The notes: generated by a model not told the origin, from the letters alone. Numbered from the stretch's first letter, positions 30,413-38,113 are shown. The stretch: DNA of 45,622 nt from DATAEK01 sp036258055 (GCA_036258055.1 DATAEK010000371.1:1-45622), one strand, 5' to 3'. Program-made: numbers and translations.

Positions 30413-31549
30413 ATGAGAGTCGGAGTGCCGAAGGAGACGTGGGCGGGCGAGACGCGCGTGTCCCTGGTGCCCGCAACCGTTCCCTCACTCGTCAAGGCCG
30501 GTCTTCAGGTAGCAGTCGAGCAGCAGGCGGGCATGGCCGCCGGCTTCACGGACGACAGCTACCGGACGCACGGTGCCTCGATCGTCTCGCGCGATGATCT
30601 CTTCGCGAACGCGGATGTCCTTCTGCAGGTTCGCGCAATCCCGGCGCCGCCGGAGCTGCGCAAAGGTCAGGTGGCGATCGGCTTTGCCGACCCTCTCGGT
30701 TCTCCTCAGGCGATCCGGGATGCGGCGGCGACCGGTGCCACGTTGTTCTCGATGGAGCTCATGCCTCGGATCACGCGCGCTCAAAGTATGGATGCCCTCT
30801 CGTCGATGGCGACGATCGCTGGCTACAAGGGGGTGCTGCTTGCTGCGAACGCGCTGCCTCGAATGTTCCCGATGCTGATGACGGCCGCCGGCACGATTGC
30901 GCCCGCGCACGTCTTCATCGTTGGCGCGGGCGTCGCGGGACTCCAGGCAATCTCGGCCGCGCGCCGTCTGGGTGCGAAGGTCGACGCCTACGACGTGCGG
31001 CCGGCAGTCAAGGAACAGGTGCAGAGCCTCGGCGCCCGTTTCGTGGAGCTCCCCCTCGAGTCCAAGGACTCCGAGGACAAGGGCGGCTACGCGAAGGCGC
31101 AGGACGAGTCGTTCTACAAGCGTCAGCGCGAGATGATGCTCAAGGTCGTGGCCGGCAGCGACGTGGTTATCACCACCGCGCTCGTGCCCGGCAAGCGCGC
31201 GCCGATCCTCGTAACGACCGAGATGGTCGAGGCGATGCAGCCGGGATCGGTGGTCGTGGATCTCGCGGCCGAACGGGGAGGCAACTGCGAGCTGACGCGT
31301 CCGGACGAGACTGTCACCCATCGCGGCGTGACGATCCTCGGGCCCTCGAACCCGCCCGCCCTGGTGCCGTACCACGCGAGCCAGATGTATTCGAAGAACA
31401 TCACGACGTTCCTGCTGCATCTGCTGGGTAAAGATGGCGCCTCGCAGACAGCCTTTCCGATCAACCCGGACGAGGAGATCACGAAGGAAACGCTCCTCAC
31501 CAAAGATGGCGCGGTGGTTCACTCACGCGTGCGGGAGTTATTGACGTAG
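30413..31549 (+). CDS. pntA: NAD(P) transhydrogenase alpha subunit part 1 (soluble domain I)
   Basis: The 378-residue protein begins RVGVPKETWAGETRVSLVP, the shared alanine dehydrogenase/PntAA start, with the NAD-binding VFIVGAGVAGLQAISAARRL and AYDVRPAVKEQVQSLGA. The segment GGYAKAQDESFYKRQREMM is specific to transhydrogenase domain I and rules out alanine dehydrogenase. In split-type complexes this soluble part works with PntAB and PntB in the membrane to transfer hydride from NADH to NADP using the proton gradient. Here neither membrane subunit follows; the next gene is an FHA protein that begins at the very next base. The rest of the complex may be elsewhere in the genome. Confidence 0.93.
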   Translation: MRVGVPKETWAGETRVSLVPATVPSLVKAGLQVAVEQQAGMAAGFTDDSYRTHGASIVSRDDLFANADVLLQVRAIPAPPELRKGQVAIGFADPLGSPQAIRDAAATGATLFSMELMPRITRAQSMDALSSMATIAGYKGVLLAANALPRMFPMLMTAAGTIAPAHVFIVGAGVAGLQAISAARRLGAKVDAYDVRPAVKEQVQSLGARFVELPLESKDSEDKGGYAKAQDESFYKRQREMMLKVVAGSDVVITTALVPGKRAPILVTTEMVEAMQPGSVVVDLAAERGGNCELTRPDETVTHRGVTILGPSNPPALVPYHASQMYSKNITTFLLHLLGKDGASQTAFPINPDEEITKETLLTKDGAVVHSRVRELLT

Positions 31550-31846
31550 ATGTGGGTTCTGGCCACGGATGACAAATCTGAGCAGCTGTTCACGTTCCGC
31601 ATGCTTCCCGGAACCGTCAAGACGATGGGCCGGGCGCCGAACGCGGACTTCATGATGGATGCGGCGATGGTCTCCAGGCTGCACTGCAGACTGTCTGCAG
31701 GCGCCTGGGAGCTCGAAGTCGAAGATCTGGACAGCACCAATGGAACCTTCGTCAACGGCCGGCGGATCGAGCGCGGCGTGCTGAAGAACGGCGATGAGCT
31801 CGGCGTCGGCCGAGTGATGCTGAAAGTAGTGAAAGCGCAGCTCTAA
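31550..31846 (+). CDS. Stand-alone FHA-domain protein
   Basis: The 98 residues are a single forkhead-associated domain with no other part. It has TMGRAPNADFMMDAAMVSRLH (the GR and SRxH phosphothreonine-binding residues), then DLDSTNGTFVNGRRI (the N-G-T loop) and LKNGDELGVGRVML. All contact residues of FHA domains are present, so binding to a phosphothreonine peptide is likely. The predicted kinase relative at 34555 appears catalytically dead and so would not supply the phosphate. The start ATG directly follows the pntA stop TAG, so the pair is coupled. FHA linked to a transhydrogenase subunit is unusual. Confidence 0.9.
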   Translation: MWVLATDDKSEQLFTFRMLPGTVKTMGRAPNADFMMDAAMVSRLHCRLSAGAWELEVEDLDSTNGTFVNGRRIERGVLKNGDELGVGRVMLKVVKAQL

Positions 31847-32490
31847 ACCACCCGCAGAAACGGGTTGGTACGTTTCTCGCGGCCGATGGTGGTCGGATCG
31901 CCGTGGCCCGAATAGACGGGCGCGTCATCAGGAAAGCGGAACAACACCTCACGGATCGACTGCAGCAGCGTTTCGTGATCTCCGCCTGGCAGGTCCGTCC
32001 GTCCGATTGATCCAGCGAACAACGTGTCGCCGACAAACAGCGCGGTCTGCGGATCCCCTTCCGACCTGCCGACGGCAAGGCACACGCCGCCGGGGGAATG
32101 ACCTGGCGTGTGGCGCACCCACGCGCCCAGCTCGCCGAAGCGCCACGGGCCCGGACCATCGTAGAAAAAATCGACGGGTGGCTGTGGATCCACGTGAAAC
32201 CCGAATGCGAATCCCTGCTGGACGACGGCGCGATAGAGAAAGTCGTCGGCCTGATGCAAACCGACCGGCGCGCCGGTTGCGGCCTTGGCGCGGCCGACAC
32301 CGGTAATGTGGTCCATGTGCGCGTGGGTCAGCAGGATGTAGACAATGCGCAACCCATGCCCCTGGGCGGCCTCGAGCAGCAGGTCGACCTCGTCGCCGGG
32401 ATCGACAATCACGCCTTCCTTCGCAGTTTCGCAGCCGAGCACGTAGCCGTTTTTCATGAACGGCTCGACGGCCCGCGTCTCCAGAATCAT
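31843..32490 (-). CDS. Metallo-beta-lactamase-fold hydrolase, glyoxalase II-like
   Basis: The 215-residue protein has the zinc ligands LTHAHMDHITG, RHTPGHSPGG (His), FVGDTLFAGSIGRTDLPGGD (Asp) and VYSGHGDPT (last His). The FAGSIGRTDLPGGD stretch is typical of GloB-like proteins and persulfide dioxygenase relatives. A role in hydrolysing glutathione or other thiol esters, or handling persulfides, is possible; the ETHE1-specific pattern is not clear. It is convergent with the FHA gene (4-bp overlap) and divergent from the phosphatidyltransferase gene. Confidence 0.9.
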   Translation of the reverse strand: MILETRAVEPFMKNGYVLGCETAKEGVIVDPGDEVDLLLEAAQGHGLRIVYILLTHAHMDHITGVGRAKAATGAPVGLHQADDFLYRAVVQQGFAFGFHVDPQPPVDFFYDGPGPWRFGELGAWVRHTPGHSPGGVCLAVGRSEGDPQTALFVGDTLFAGSIGRTDLPGGDHETLLQSIREVLFRFPDDAPVYSGHGDPTTIGREKRTNPFLRVV

Positions 32491-32539
32491 CGGTGAGCCC
32501 CCGGACTCGTCATTTTCGCATTAACTGGCGGGAGGCAAC

Positions 32540-33214
32540 ATGGCAGGTCCACGAGAAACACGGGTTCAAGCGAGTCTGCTGGCGGCGGTCGAGAAACGGT
32601 GCCTGATCTGGATGGCGGAGCGGATGCCAAGGGCGGTCAACTCGGATCACCTCACGGCACTCGCCGGACTGGCGATGCTCGCCGCCGGCGTGTGCTACTG
32701 GATCGCACCGCGCTGGCCGCTGGCGCTCGTCGGCGTCGTCTTCTTTCTGGCGGTGAACTGGTTCGGCGACAGCCTCGACGGCACGCTCGCTCGCGTCCGC
32801 CATCATGAGCGGCCCCGGTACGGGTTCTACGTGGATCACGTGCTCGACGCGCTGGGCATCCTGTTCCTCATCGCCGGCCTGGTGCTCGGCGGATTCATGA
32901 GCCTCTGCGTCGGTGCGGGGTTGCTCCTCGCCTACTACCTGCTGACGATCGAGATCGCGCTGGCGACGCACACCGTCGGGACGTTCCGGATTTCCTACTG
33001 GAAGATGGGCCCGACCGAGCTGCGGATTCTCCTGGCCGGCGGCACGCTGCAGCTCCTGCGCTCCGCCACGGTGCAGGTATCCGGCTGGCCGGTCCTGATC
33101 TTCGACCTCGGCGGCCTGGTCGCGATCGCCGGTCTCTTCGCGACGTTCGCCGTGGCCGCGATCGGTCACACGCGGCAGCTCTATCGCGCCGAGCCGCTGC
33201 CGCAGCAACTGTAA
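32540..33214 (+). CDS. CDP-alcohol phosphatidyltransferase
   Basis: The 224-residue membrane protein carries the CDP-alcohol motif DGTLARVRHHERPRYGFYVD followed by HVLD, i.e. DGxxAR-x8/9-G-x3-D-x3-D, with all Asp residues that bind the metal and CDP group. About five or six hydrophobic segments surround it: LAMLAAGVCYWIA, LALVGVVFFLAVNW, LGILFLIAGLVLGGFM, GAGLLLAYYLLTIEIAL and GLVAIAGLFATFAVAAI. The enzyme moves a phospho-group from CDP-diacylglycerol or another CDP-alcohol to an alcohol in lipid synthesis. The acceptor cannot be read from sequence; the motif context is similar to inositol- or glycerol-type enzymes. Confidence 0.9.
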   Translation: MAGPRETRVQASLLAAVEKRCLIWMAERMPRAVNSDHLTALAGLAMLAAGVCYWIAPRWPLALVGVVFFLAVNWFGDSLDGTLARVRHHERPRYGFYVDHVLDALGILFLIAGLVLGGFMSLCVGAGLLLAYYLLTIEIALATHTVGTFRISYWKMGPTELRILLAGGTLQLLRSATVQVSGWPVLIFDLGGLVAIAGLFATFAVAAIGHTRQLYRAEPLPQQL

Positions 33215-33226
33215 TATCATCCGCTC

Positions 33227-33592
33227 ATGGTTCTCGTGGCCGTGGACGACCTGCTGTTCAGTTCCAAGATCCGCGCGACGGCGAAGCAGGCCGGTGTCGA
33301 TATCGCATTCGCGCGGACGCCGGAGGAAATCCTGGATCAGGCGCGCGCGCTGAAACCTGCGCTCGCCATCTTCGATTTGAACAGCACGAAAGCTGATCCG
33401 GTCGCCACGATCGCGGCGCTGAAAAAGGACCCGGCGCTCGCGTCCATTCGAACGGTCGGATTCGTCTCGCACGTGCACACCGATCTGATCGACGCGGCGC
33501 GCGCGGCCGGCACCGACGACATCATGCCGCGATCGGCGTTCGTGGCGCGGCTGGCGGACATTCTCAGAGCCGGCCAGCCCCTGCAACCCTGA
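33227..33592 (+). CDS. Single-domain receiver-like protein
   Basis: The 121-residue protein has the layout of a CheY-like receiver. It has an early acidic pair in VLVAVDDLLFSSKI, a beta-3 strand ending ALAIFDLNSTKADP whose Asp sits at the phosphorylation position, the switch strand SIRTVGFVSHVHTDL (S at the T/S position) and TDDIMPRSAF where Lys is normally found after strand 5. That Lys appears to be replaced by Arg, so phospho-signalling may be weakened or absent. No output domain. A TAATAT sequence that overlaps the upstream stop lies about 9 bp before the ATG. Its stop codon is overlapped by the probable CTG start of the dehydratase. Confidence 0.75.
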   Translation: MVLVAVDDLLFSSKIRATAKQAGVDIAFARTPEEILDQARALKPALAIFDLNSTKADPVATIAALKKDPALASIRTVGFVSHVHTDLIDAARAAGTDDIMPRSAFVARLADILRAGQPLQP

Positions 33593-34530
33593 CCAGCATC
33601 GACGACATCCGTACGGCGGCGGCGCGACTTCGCGGCCGAGTCCTGCGTACGCCTCTAAGAACGTCCCCCTGGCTTTCAGACGCCATTGGGAGCGAGGTGC
33701 TGCTCAAGCTCGAAACACTCCAGCCCACGTTCTCGTACAAAGTTCGAGGTGCGCTCAACGCGGTGCTGCGGCTTGCCGAATCGTCAGGCCAGAATCGGCC
33801 TTCGCTCGTGACGGCATCGGCCGGCAACCACGGACGGGCGCTCGCACACGCGGCCCGGGCAGCCGGCATGCCGCTCACGGTCTATGCGCCCGAACACGCG
33901 CCCCGAACGAAGCTGAACGCCATTGCCGCCTGCGGCGCCGACCTGCGACTCTGCGCGGACTACGACGAGGCCGAAAGGCGTGCGAAGCATCATGGCGGGA
34001 GCGCGCTCTACGTGTCCCCGTACGCGCATCCGGATGTGATCGCAGGAGCAGGGACCGTCGGCCTGGAGATCCTCGAAGAACGCCAGGACGTCGGACGCAT
34101 CGTTGTGCCGATCGGCGGTGGAGGCCTCATCAGCGGAGTCGCGGTTGCCGCACACGAAGCGGGCGTGCCCGTGACCGGCGTCGAGGTCGAAGCGTCGTGT
34201 CCGTTCACGCGGAGTCTCGAGGCCGGCCGGATTGTCGAGATTGAGGTGAAGCCCACGCTGGCTGATGGACTCGCGGGCAACCTCGACCCCGACACGCCGA
34301 CATTCTCGATCGTGCAGCGTCTCGTGGATCGCGTGGTGCTCGTTGGAGAGCAGCACCTGCGGCTCGCGATGGCGGGCATCGTGACCGAGGAACACCTGAT
34401 TGCCGAAGGAGCGGGAGCCGCAGGGGTTGCGGCGGTCCTGGCTGGCAAGATTGCACCGACGCCGGGACCCATAGCGGTCGTGCTCTCGGGCGCGAACGTG
34501 GATCTGGGGGTCCTCAAAGAGATCGTGTAG
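33589..34530 (+). CDS. Threonine dehydratase-like PLP enzyme, probable CTG start
   Basis: The homologous reading frame extends well upstream of the first usable GTG (33697): codons 33592-33696 read TSIDDIRTAAARLRGRVLRT and so on, the classic N-terminus of threonine dehydratases. There is no ATG, GTG or TTG in this stretch, so I place the start at CTG 33589, overlapping the receiver stop as CTGA (313 residues). The PLP Lys is Lys 51 in FSYKVRGAL; SAGNHGRALAHAA is the substrate loop, PIGGGGLISG the phosphate loop. No C-terminal ACT domain is present, so it is the short, catabolic or serine/threonine deaminase type. The enzyme turns threonine into 2-oxobutanoate and ammonia. Fold certain; start uncertain. 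Confidence 0.85.
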   Translation: MTSIDDIRTAAARLRGRVLRTPLRTSPWLSDAIGSEVLLKLETLQPTFSYKVRGALNAVLRLAESSGQNRPSLVTASAGNHGRALAHAARAAGMPLTVYAPEHAPRTKLNAIAACGADLRLCADYDEAERRAKHHGGSALYVSPYAHPDVIAGAGTVGLEILEERQDVGRIVVPIGGGGLISGVAVAAHEAGVPVTGVEVEASCPFTRSLEAGRIVEIEVKPTLADGLAGNLDPDTPTFSIVQRLVDRVVLVGEQHLRLAMAGIVTEEHLIAEGAGAAGVAAVLAGKIAPTPGPIAVVLSGANVDLGVLKEIV

Positions 34531-34554
34531 CGCGCGACGCTGGAATCCTTCGAA

Positions 34555-35520
34555 TCACCGGAGGAACCACCAGGCTGCGGCGCCGGCGATTGCGACGGCC
34601 ACCACAACCCAGACACCCACGCTACGGCGCTCGTCTTCCGCAGGAATGAGGACTGCAGGCGCTGCGTCCCCCGATCGCACATCCAGGGCGGCTCCGAGAC
34701 TTCGAAACTCAGCGGCGAGGGCCGCCGCGCTGGACGGCCGGCTGTCGATCTCCTTCGCGAGCATCTTCGTGACGAGCGTGTCGAGCTCCGGTGGCACTTC
34801 GGCAGTCTTCGACGATGGCGCAACCGGTCGCGCCTGGATGATGTTGAGCACCGTCTGCTCGGTTGTCGCCCCCCGGAACGGATTGACACCGGTCAGCATC
34901 TCGAAGACGACGACTGCGAGCGAGAACACATCGCTTCGAGCATCAATCGATCCGCCGAGCGCTTGCTCGGGCGACAGGTAGCCGGCGACCTGCGCCTCGT
35001 CTGGATCGAGCGTTTTCGATCCCTGCGCCACTTTCGCGCGTGCCGATCCCCCGGCGGTCCACGACGACATGCCGAAGTTGAGGATCTTGGTGCTGCCCTT
35101 CGGCGTCACGACGACGGTCTCGGGCCGCAGATCGCCGTGCACGAACCCCTGCGCGTGACCCTCCGCGAGAGCATCCGCGATCTGCGCAGCCAGCTCAATC
35201 GCGCGGCGGATCGGCATCGCGCGCCCGCTCATCTCCTGCCGCAATGACGGCCCCGCCGCGAACTCATAGGCCAGGTAACATCGGCCGTTCTGCTCGACGA
35301 CGTCGAAGAGCATGGCGATGTTGGGGTGATTCAGCGTGCGGGCCGCATTCGCGTCGCGGAGGAACTGCTGGCGCCTGGCCGGGTCGGCGACGAGGTCGGG
35401 TGGGGCCATCATCAGGGCGATCGTTCGCCCGACGCGGGTGTCGCGGGCCCTGTAGACATCGCCGAGCGCGCCGCCGCCGAGCCGCTCGAGGATGTTGTAA
35501 TGCGCGACTGTTTGATCCAT
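34555..35520 (-). CDS. Predicted membrane-anchored Ser/Thr pseudokinase
   Basis: The 321 residues have a protein-kinase fold with the Gly loop LGGGALGDVYRA and HPNIAML. The Lys of VAIK is Met 37 (IALMM). The alpha-C Glu is replaced by Asp (FLRDANAA). The catalytic loop is HGDLRPETVV, which keeps Asp 130 but has Arg for Lys and Thr for Asn. DFG is NFG (Asn 148), so the metal-binding Asp is missing. GYLSPEQAL stands for the APE motif, and SDVFSLAVVVFEMLTG is well kept. It ends with one membrane helix VGVWVVVAVAIAGAAAWWFL and no extracellular domain. ATP phosphotransfer is unlikely; a scaffold role is inferred. A perfect TATAAT is at 35553-35558. Confidence 0.9.
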   Translation of the reverse strand: MDQTVAHYNILERLGGGALGDVYRARDTRVGRTIALMMAPPDLVADPARRQQFLRDANAARTLNHPNIAMLFDVVEQNGRCYLAYEFAAGPSLRQEMSGRAMPIRRAIELAAQIADALAEGHAQGFVHGDLRPETVVVTPKGSTKILNFGMSSWTAGGSARAKVAQGSKTLDPDEAQVAGYLSPEQALGGSIDARSDVFSLAVVVFEMLTGVNPFRGATTEQTVLNIIQARPVAPSSKTAEVPPELDTLVTKMLAKEIDSRPSSAAALAAEFRSLGAALDVRSGDAAPAVLIPAEDERRSVGVWVVVAVAIAGAAAWWFLR

Positions 35521-35552
35521 GCCTGGGAGAGTCCGGGGCCACCTGCAGGTCG

Positions 35553-35558
35553 ATTATA
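35553..35558 (-). promoter_or_regulatory. -10 box of the pseudokinase gene
   Basis: On the minus strand this is TATAAT, 32 bp upstream of the ATG. No TTGACA-like -35 box lies 16-18 bp further upstream, where the 3' end of the SDR gene sits (stop at 35571). Confidence 0.5.
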
Positions 35559-35570
35559 CCGACGCTCCGC

Positions 35571-36317
35571 CTACTTCCTCGGCGGCTTCGACGGCCGGAG
35601 CTCGACTCGACTCGGCAGGCTGCGCGCCGGGTGTGCGATCAGATCGACGACGGCCTCGGCCACGTCCTCGGGCGCGAGCTTCCAGTCGGCATCGCTCCCG
35701 GAACCCCGCCCGCCAAAGCCCGTTGCGACCGATCCGGGCATCACGTAACTGACGCGGATGTTGTCGTAGCGCACTTCCTGCATCAGCGCCTCGCTGAACG
35801 CATTGAGACCCGCTTTCGACGCGCAGTAGACCGCGCCGCCGGCAAAGGGGTTGCGGCCGGCCAGACTGCTGATGTTGATGATCCACCCGCCGCCGCGCGC
35901 GCGGAGGCGCGGAATGGCAGCATGACAGCAGTGGAACACGCCACTGAGATTGGTGCCGATGACCTGGTCCCACTCGGCCGCGGACATGTCGGCCACGTTC
36001 CGGAAGTTGCCGACGCCGGCGTTGTTGACGAGGATGTCCAGCCCGCCAAAACGCGCGACGGCTTCATCGATCGCGCGCGTCGCCTGCGCGGCCTCCTGCA
36101 CGTCAGCGCGCACGCTCCCGATCGCGTCGCCGCCAGCGCGTGTGGAAAGCCGCGTCATCGCGCTGGCCAGCGCCGAGTCGTCACGTCCCGTGATGAGCAC
36201 ACGTGCGCCCGATCCGAGCAGCGCTTCCGCAATCGCAAATCCAATCCCGCGTGAGCCGCCGGTGACGACGGCGACCTTCCCGGCAGCAACCTGATCCTTT
36301 TGAGACATGGAATTCAT
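35571..36317 (-). CDS. Short-chain dehydrogenase/reductase
   Basis: The 248 residues form a classic SDR: cofactor loop VTGGSRGIGFAIAEALLGSG, an Arg in LITGRDDS that favours NADP, the NNAGVG motif, catalytic Ser in INISSLAGRNPF and the YCASK catalytic Tyr-Lys pair. The tail DLIAHPARSLPSRVELRPS is like 3-oxoacyl-ACP-reductase-type SDRs. A general NADP(H) carbonyl reductase is the safe call. Its start is preceded by TAGGAT, 7 bp before the ATG. It stands alone on the minus strand upstream of the pseudokinase gene, 50 bp away. Confidence 0.93.
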   Translation of the reverse strand: MNSMSQKDQVAAGKVAVVTGGSRGIGFAIAEALLGSGARVLITGRDDSALASAMTRLSTRAGGDAIGSVRADVQEAAQATRAIDEAVARFGGLDILVNNAGVGNFRNVADMSAAEWDQVIGTNLSGVFHCCHAAIPRLRARGGGWIINISSLAGRNPFAGGAVYCASKAGLNAFSEALMQEVRYDNIRVSYVMPGSVATGFGGRGSGSDADWKLAPEDVAEAVVDLIAHPARSLPSRVELRPSKPPRK

Positions 36318-36395
36318 CCTAAGTCCTGATCGTCTGTTCGGAGATACGGTGTCAATGGCTTGCCCTGGCGGCCGCCTGTCGACTTCGACGTGAGC

Positions 36396-36471
36396 GTTCC
36401 TCCGTTCTCTCCGTTACTCCGCTTCTCCGCGTGTTCCCGTTTTCCTCCGTTTCCTCCGTCCCCTCCGTTAT
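36396..36471. repeat. CTCCGTT-type short tandem repeat
   Basis: Two blocks of units near TTCTCCG/TTCCTCCG, with periods of 8 to 9 bp: block one at 36396-36430 and block two at 36438-36470. They are in one orientation, pyrimidine-rich on the plus strand, and end 31 bp before the start of the next plus-strand gene. The 184-bp gap 36318-36501 otherwise has only a TAGAAT box (36485-36490). Confidence 0.8.
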
Positions 36472-36501
36472 CACGGTTCGTGAGTAGAATATTCGACTCC
36501 G

Positions 36502-37350
36502 ATGGGATTCATCGCCATCATTGGCGCTGGTGCGCTTGGCGGCGCAATCGCGCACAAGCTTGCAGGACGCGATCGCATCGCGGAAGTGCGCCTGATCGAT
36601 CCCGAAGGACGCATCGCCGAGGGGAAGGCGCTCGACATCCGGCAGTCGTCGCCGATCGAAGCGTTCAGCACGCGCGTGACCGCGGCAACGACGTTCACGG
36701 CGGCTGTCGGCGCCGACGTCGTCGTGCTGGCCGATGAAGCGGCGAGTGGAAAGGAACACGCAGGAGAAGCGGGCCTTGCTCTCCTTCGCGAGCTCTCGCG
36801 CGCCGGCAGCACGTCGCCCATTGTCTGTGCGGGCGCAGCGCAACGCGACCTCATCGCGAAAGCCGTCGGCGAACTGCATCTGCCGCGCGCGCGCGTTCTC
36901 GGCAGCGCGCCGGCCGCGCTCGAGTCAGCCTTGCGCGCGATGGCAGGTCTGTTGATGGATGGAAGCGGTGTGGAAATCTGTTTGAGGGTGGTGGGCGTTC
37001 CGCCGCGCGCCGCGGTCGTGGCCTGGGAGGAAGCGACCGTATCGGGCCAGCCGCTCTCGTCGCACCTTCCGGCGCATGCCATCGCCGCGCTGAACGCACG
37101 GATCCCTGTCCTCTGGCCGCCTGGACCATACGCGCTCGGATCAGCCGCCGCGCGAGTCGCCGAGGCGCTCGTCAACGGGACGCGCCGCCGCTATTCCTGC
37201 TTCGTCAGCCTGGACCGAGGCGCGACGCGTGACGCCGTTGCCGCCATGCCCGTGGTGCTCGGGCGAGGCGGCGTCACACACGTCCTCCAGCCCACCCTGA
37301 CCAGGCAGGAACAGACGATGCTGGAGAATGCGATCGAGAAAGGCCGGTAG
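36502..37350 (+). CDS. Malate/lactate dehydrogenase-like protein lacking catalytic residues
   Basis: The 282 residues start with the NAD-binding FIAIIGAGALGGAIAHKLAG and then LIDPEGRIAEGKALDIRQSS, as in malate dehydrogenases. The expected substrate loop with two Arg is replaced by VLADEAASGKEHAGEAGLAL. The N-P-V-D motif is replaced by CAGAAQRDL. The LDxAR motif has become LESALR, losing the Asp and Arg. The GxHGD catalytic His-Asp is missing (RVVGVPPRAAVVAWEEATVS). The fold and NAD site are kept, so it may bind NAD(H) without dehydrogenase activity. Length is about 30 residues below normal. It begins 11 bp after a TAGAAT box. Confidence 0.8.
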   Translation: MGFIAIIGAGALGGAIAHKLAGRDRIAEVRLIDPEGRIAEGKALDIRQSSPIEAFSTRVTAATTFTAAVGADVVVLADEAASGKEHAGEAGLALLRELSRAGSTSPIVCAGAAQRDLIAKAVGELHLPRARVLGSAPAALESALRAMAGLLMDGSGVEICLRVVGVPPRAAVVAWEEATVSGQPLSSHLPAHAIAALNARIPVLWPPGPYALGSAAARVAEALVNGTRRRYSCFVSLDRGATRDAVAAMPVVLGRGGVTHVLQPTLTRQEQTMLENAIEKGR

Positions 37351-37389
37351 GATCCCGAAGCTCGAGTGCAGGGGTCTGCGGCTACGCCC

Positions 37390-38013
37390 TCAATTCACCG
37401 ACTGCCGGGCGTGCAGCATCACACCCCCGGCAAAATCGGTCAAGTGCTCCCGGAGAATCAGGCGACCACGGTGCAGCCGCGATTTCAGCGTCTGCGGCTT
37501 CACGCGAAGCACCGCACTGGCTTCCTCGGTCGACATCCCCTGGATATCGCGCAGAATCACCGGCACGCGATACACCGTCGGCAGATGTTTCAGCGCCTCG
37601 ATCAGGCTCGCGCGCATCTCGCCGCGCAGCACGTGATCGTCGGCGAGGGAAGACCAATCGGCTGGCTCGGACGGCTGCGATGACTCGCCGTTCTCGCCCG
37701 CGGGCAGATCGGTCTTGTGGACTTCCGCCGTCCGGCTCGCACGCGCGGTGCGCAGCCTCGACATGGCGGTGTTGAACGTGATGCGATAAATCCAGGATGA
37801 GAGCGCTGCGTCACCGCGAAACGCGTCGATCTTGCGGTAGACCTTCAGCAGAACGTCCTGCGTGACTTCCTCGGCATCTTCCCAATTCTTGACGTAGCGG
37901 AGCGCAAGCTGTTGAATCCGCGGACCAAAGGTCGAGGCGAGCTCGGCCACGGCAGCGGAGTCCCCGGCCTGCATCCGTCCGACCAGTTCGTGGTCGTTAC
38001 TCGACTGACGCAT
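37390..38013 (-). CDS. ECF-type RNA polymerase sigma factor
   Basis: The 207 residues show sigma region 2 (YVKNWEDAEEVTQDVLLKVY, then SSWIYRITFNTAMSRLR for -10 recognition and strand opening) and region 4 (LKHLPTVYRVPVILRDIQGM, STEEASAVLRVKPQTLKSRL) joined by a longer than usual linker with DLPAGENGESSQPSEPADW. It belongs to the RpoE-like ECF group. No anti-sigma gene follows: the next gene downstream is on the other strand. A purine-rich GGGGAGG lies about 7 bp before the ATG. An ECF-like GGAATAA (38057-38063) followed by GTCCGATA may be an autoregulated promoter. Confidence 0.93.
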   Translation of the reverse strand: MRQSSNDHELVGRMQAGDSAAVAELASTFGPRIQQLALRYVKNWEDAEEVTQDVLLKVYRKIDAFRGDAALSSWIYRITFNTAMSRLRTARASRTAEVHKTDLPAGENGESSQPSEPADWSSLADDHVLRGEMRASLIEALKHLPTVYRVPVILRDIQGMSTEEASAVLRVKPQTLKSRLHRGRLILREHLTDFAGGVMLHARQSVN

Positions 38014-38030
38014 TCAGGGCCTCCCCGTAT

Positions 38031-38063
38031 CGGACAAAACACCCCACTACCAAGTCTTATTCC
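38031..38063 (-). promoter_or_regulatory. Possible ECF-type autoregulated promoter of the sigma gene
   Basis: On the minus strand GGAATAA (plus 38057-38063) resembles an ECF -35 element (GGAAC-type), and GTCCGATA follows 21 bp later as a possible -10. The spacer is longer than the 15-17 bp usual for ECF promoters, so this is weak. Confidence 0.3.
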
Positions 38064-38084
38064 ACTCAGTACGGGCAGGCGATC

Positions 38085-38106
38085 CACGGCTGAAGCGCCG
38101 TGTTTT
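38085..38106 (+). terminator. Hairpin plus T-run between lipB and the sigma gene
   Basis: CACGGC (38085-38090) pairs with GCCGTG (38097-38102) around TGAAGC, followed by TTTT on the plus strand. The T-run faces the plus strand, but the nearest upstream plus-strand gene is the MDH-like gene about 0.7 kb away, so it would mainly stop antisense transcription into the lipB operon. It may also cap the minus-strand lipB message as a plain hairpin. Confidence 0.4.
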
Positions 38107-38113
38107 GAGAGCG

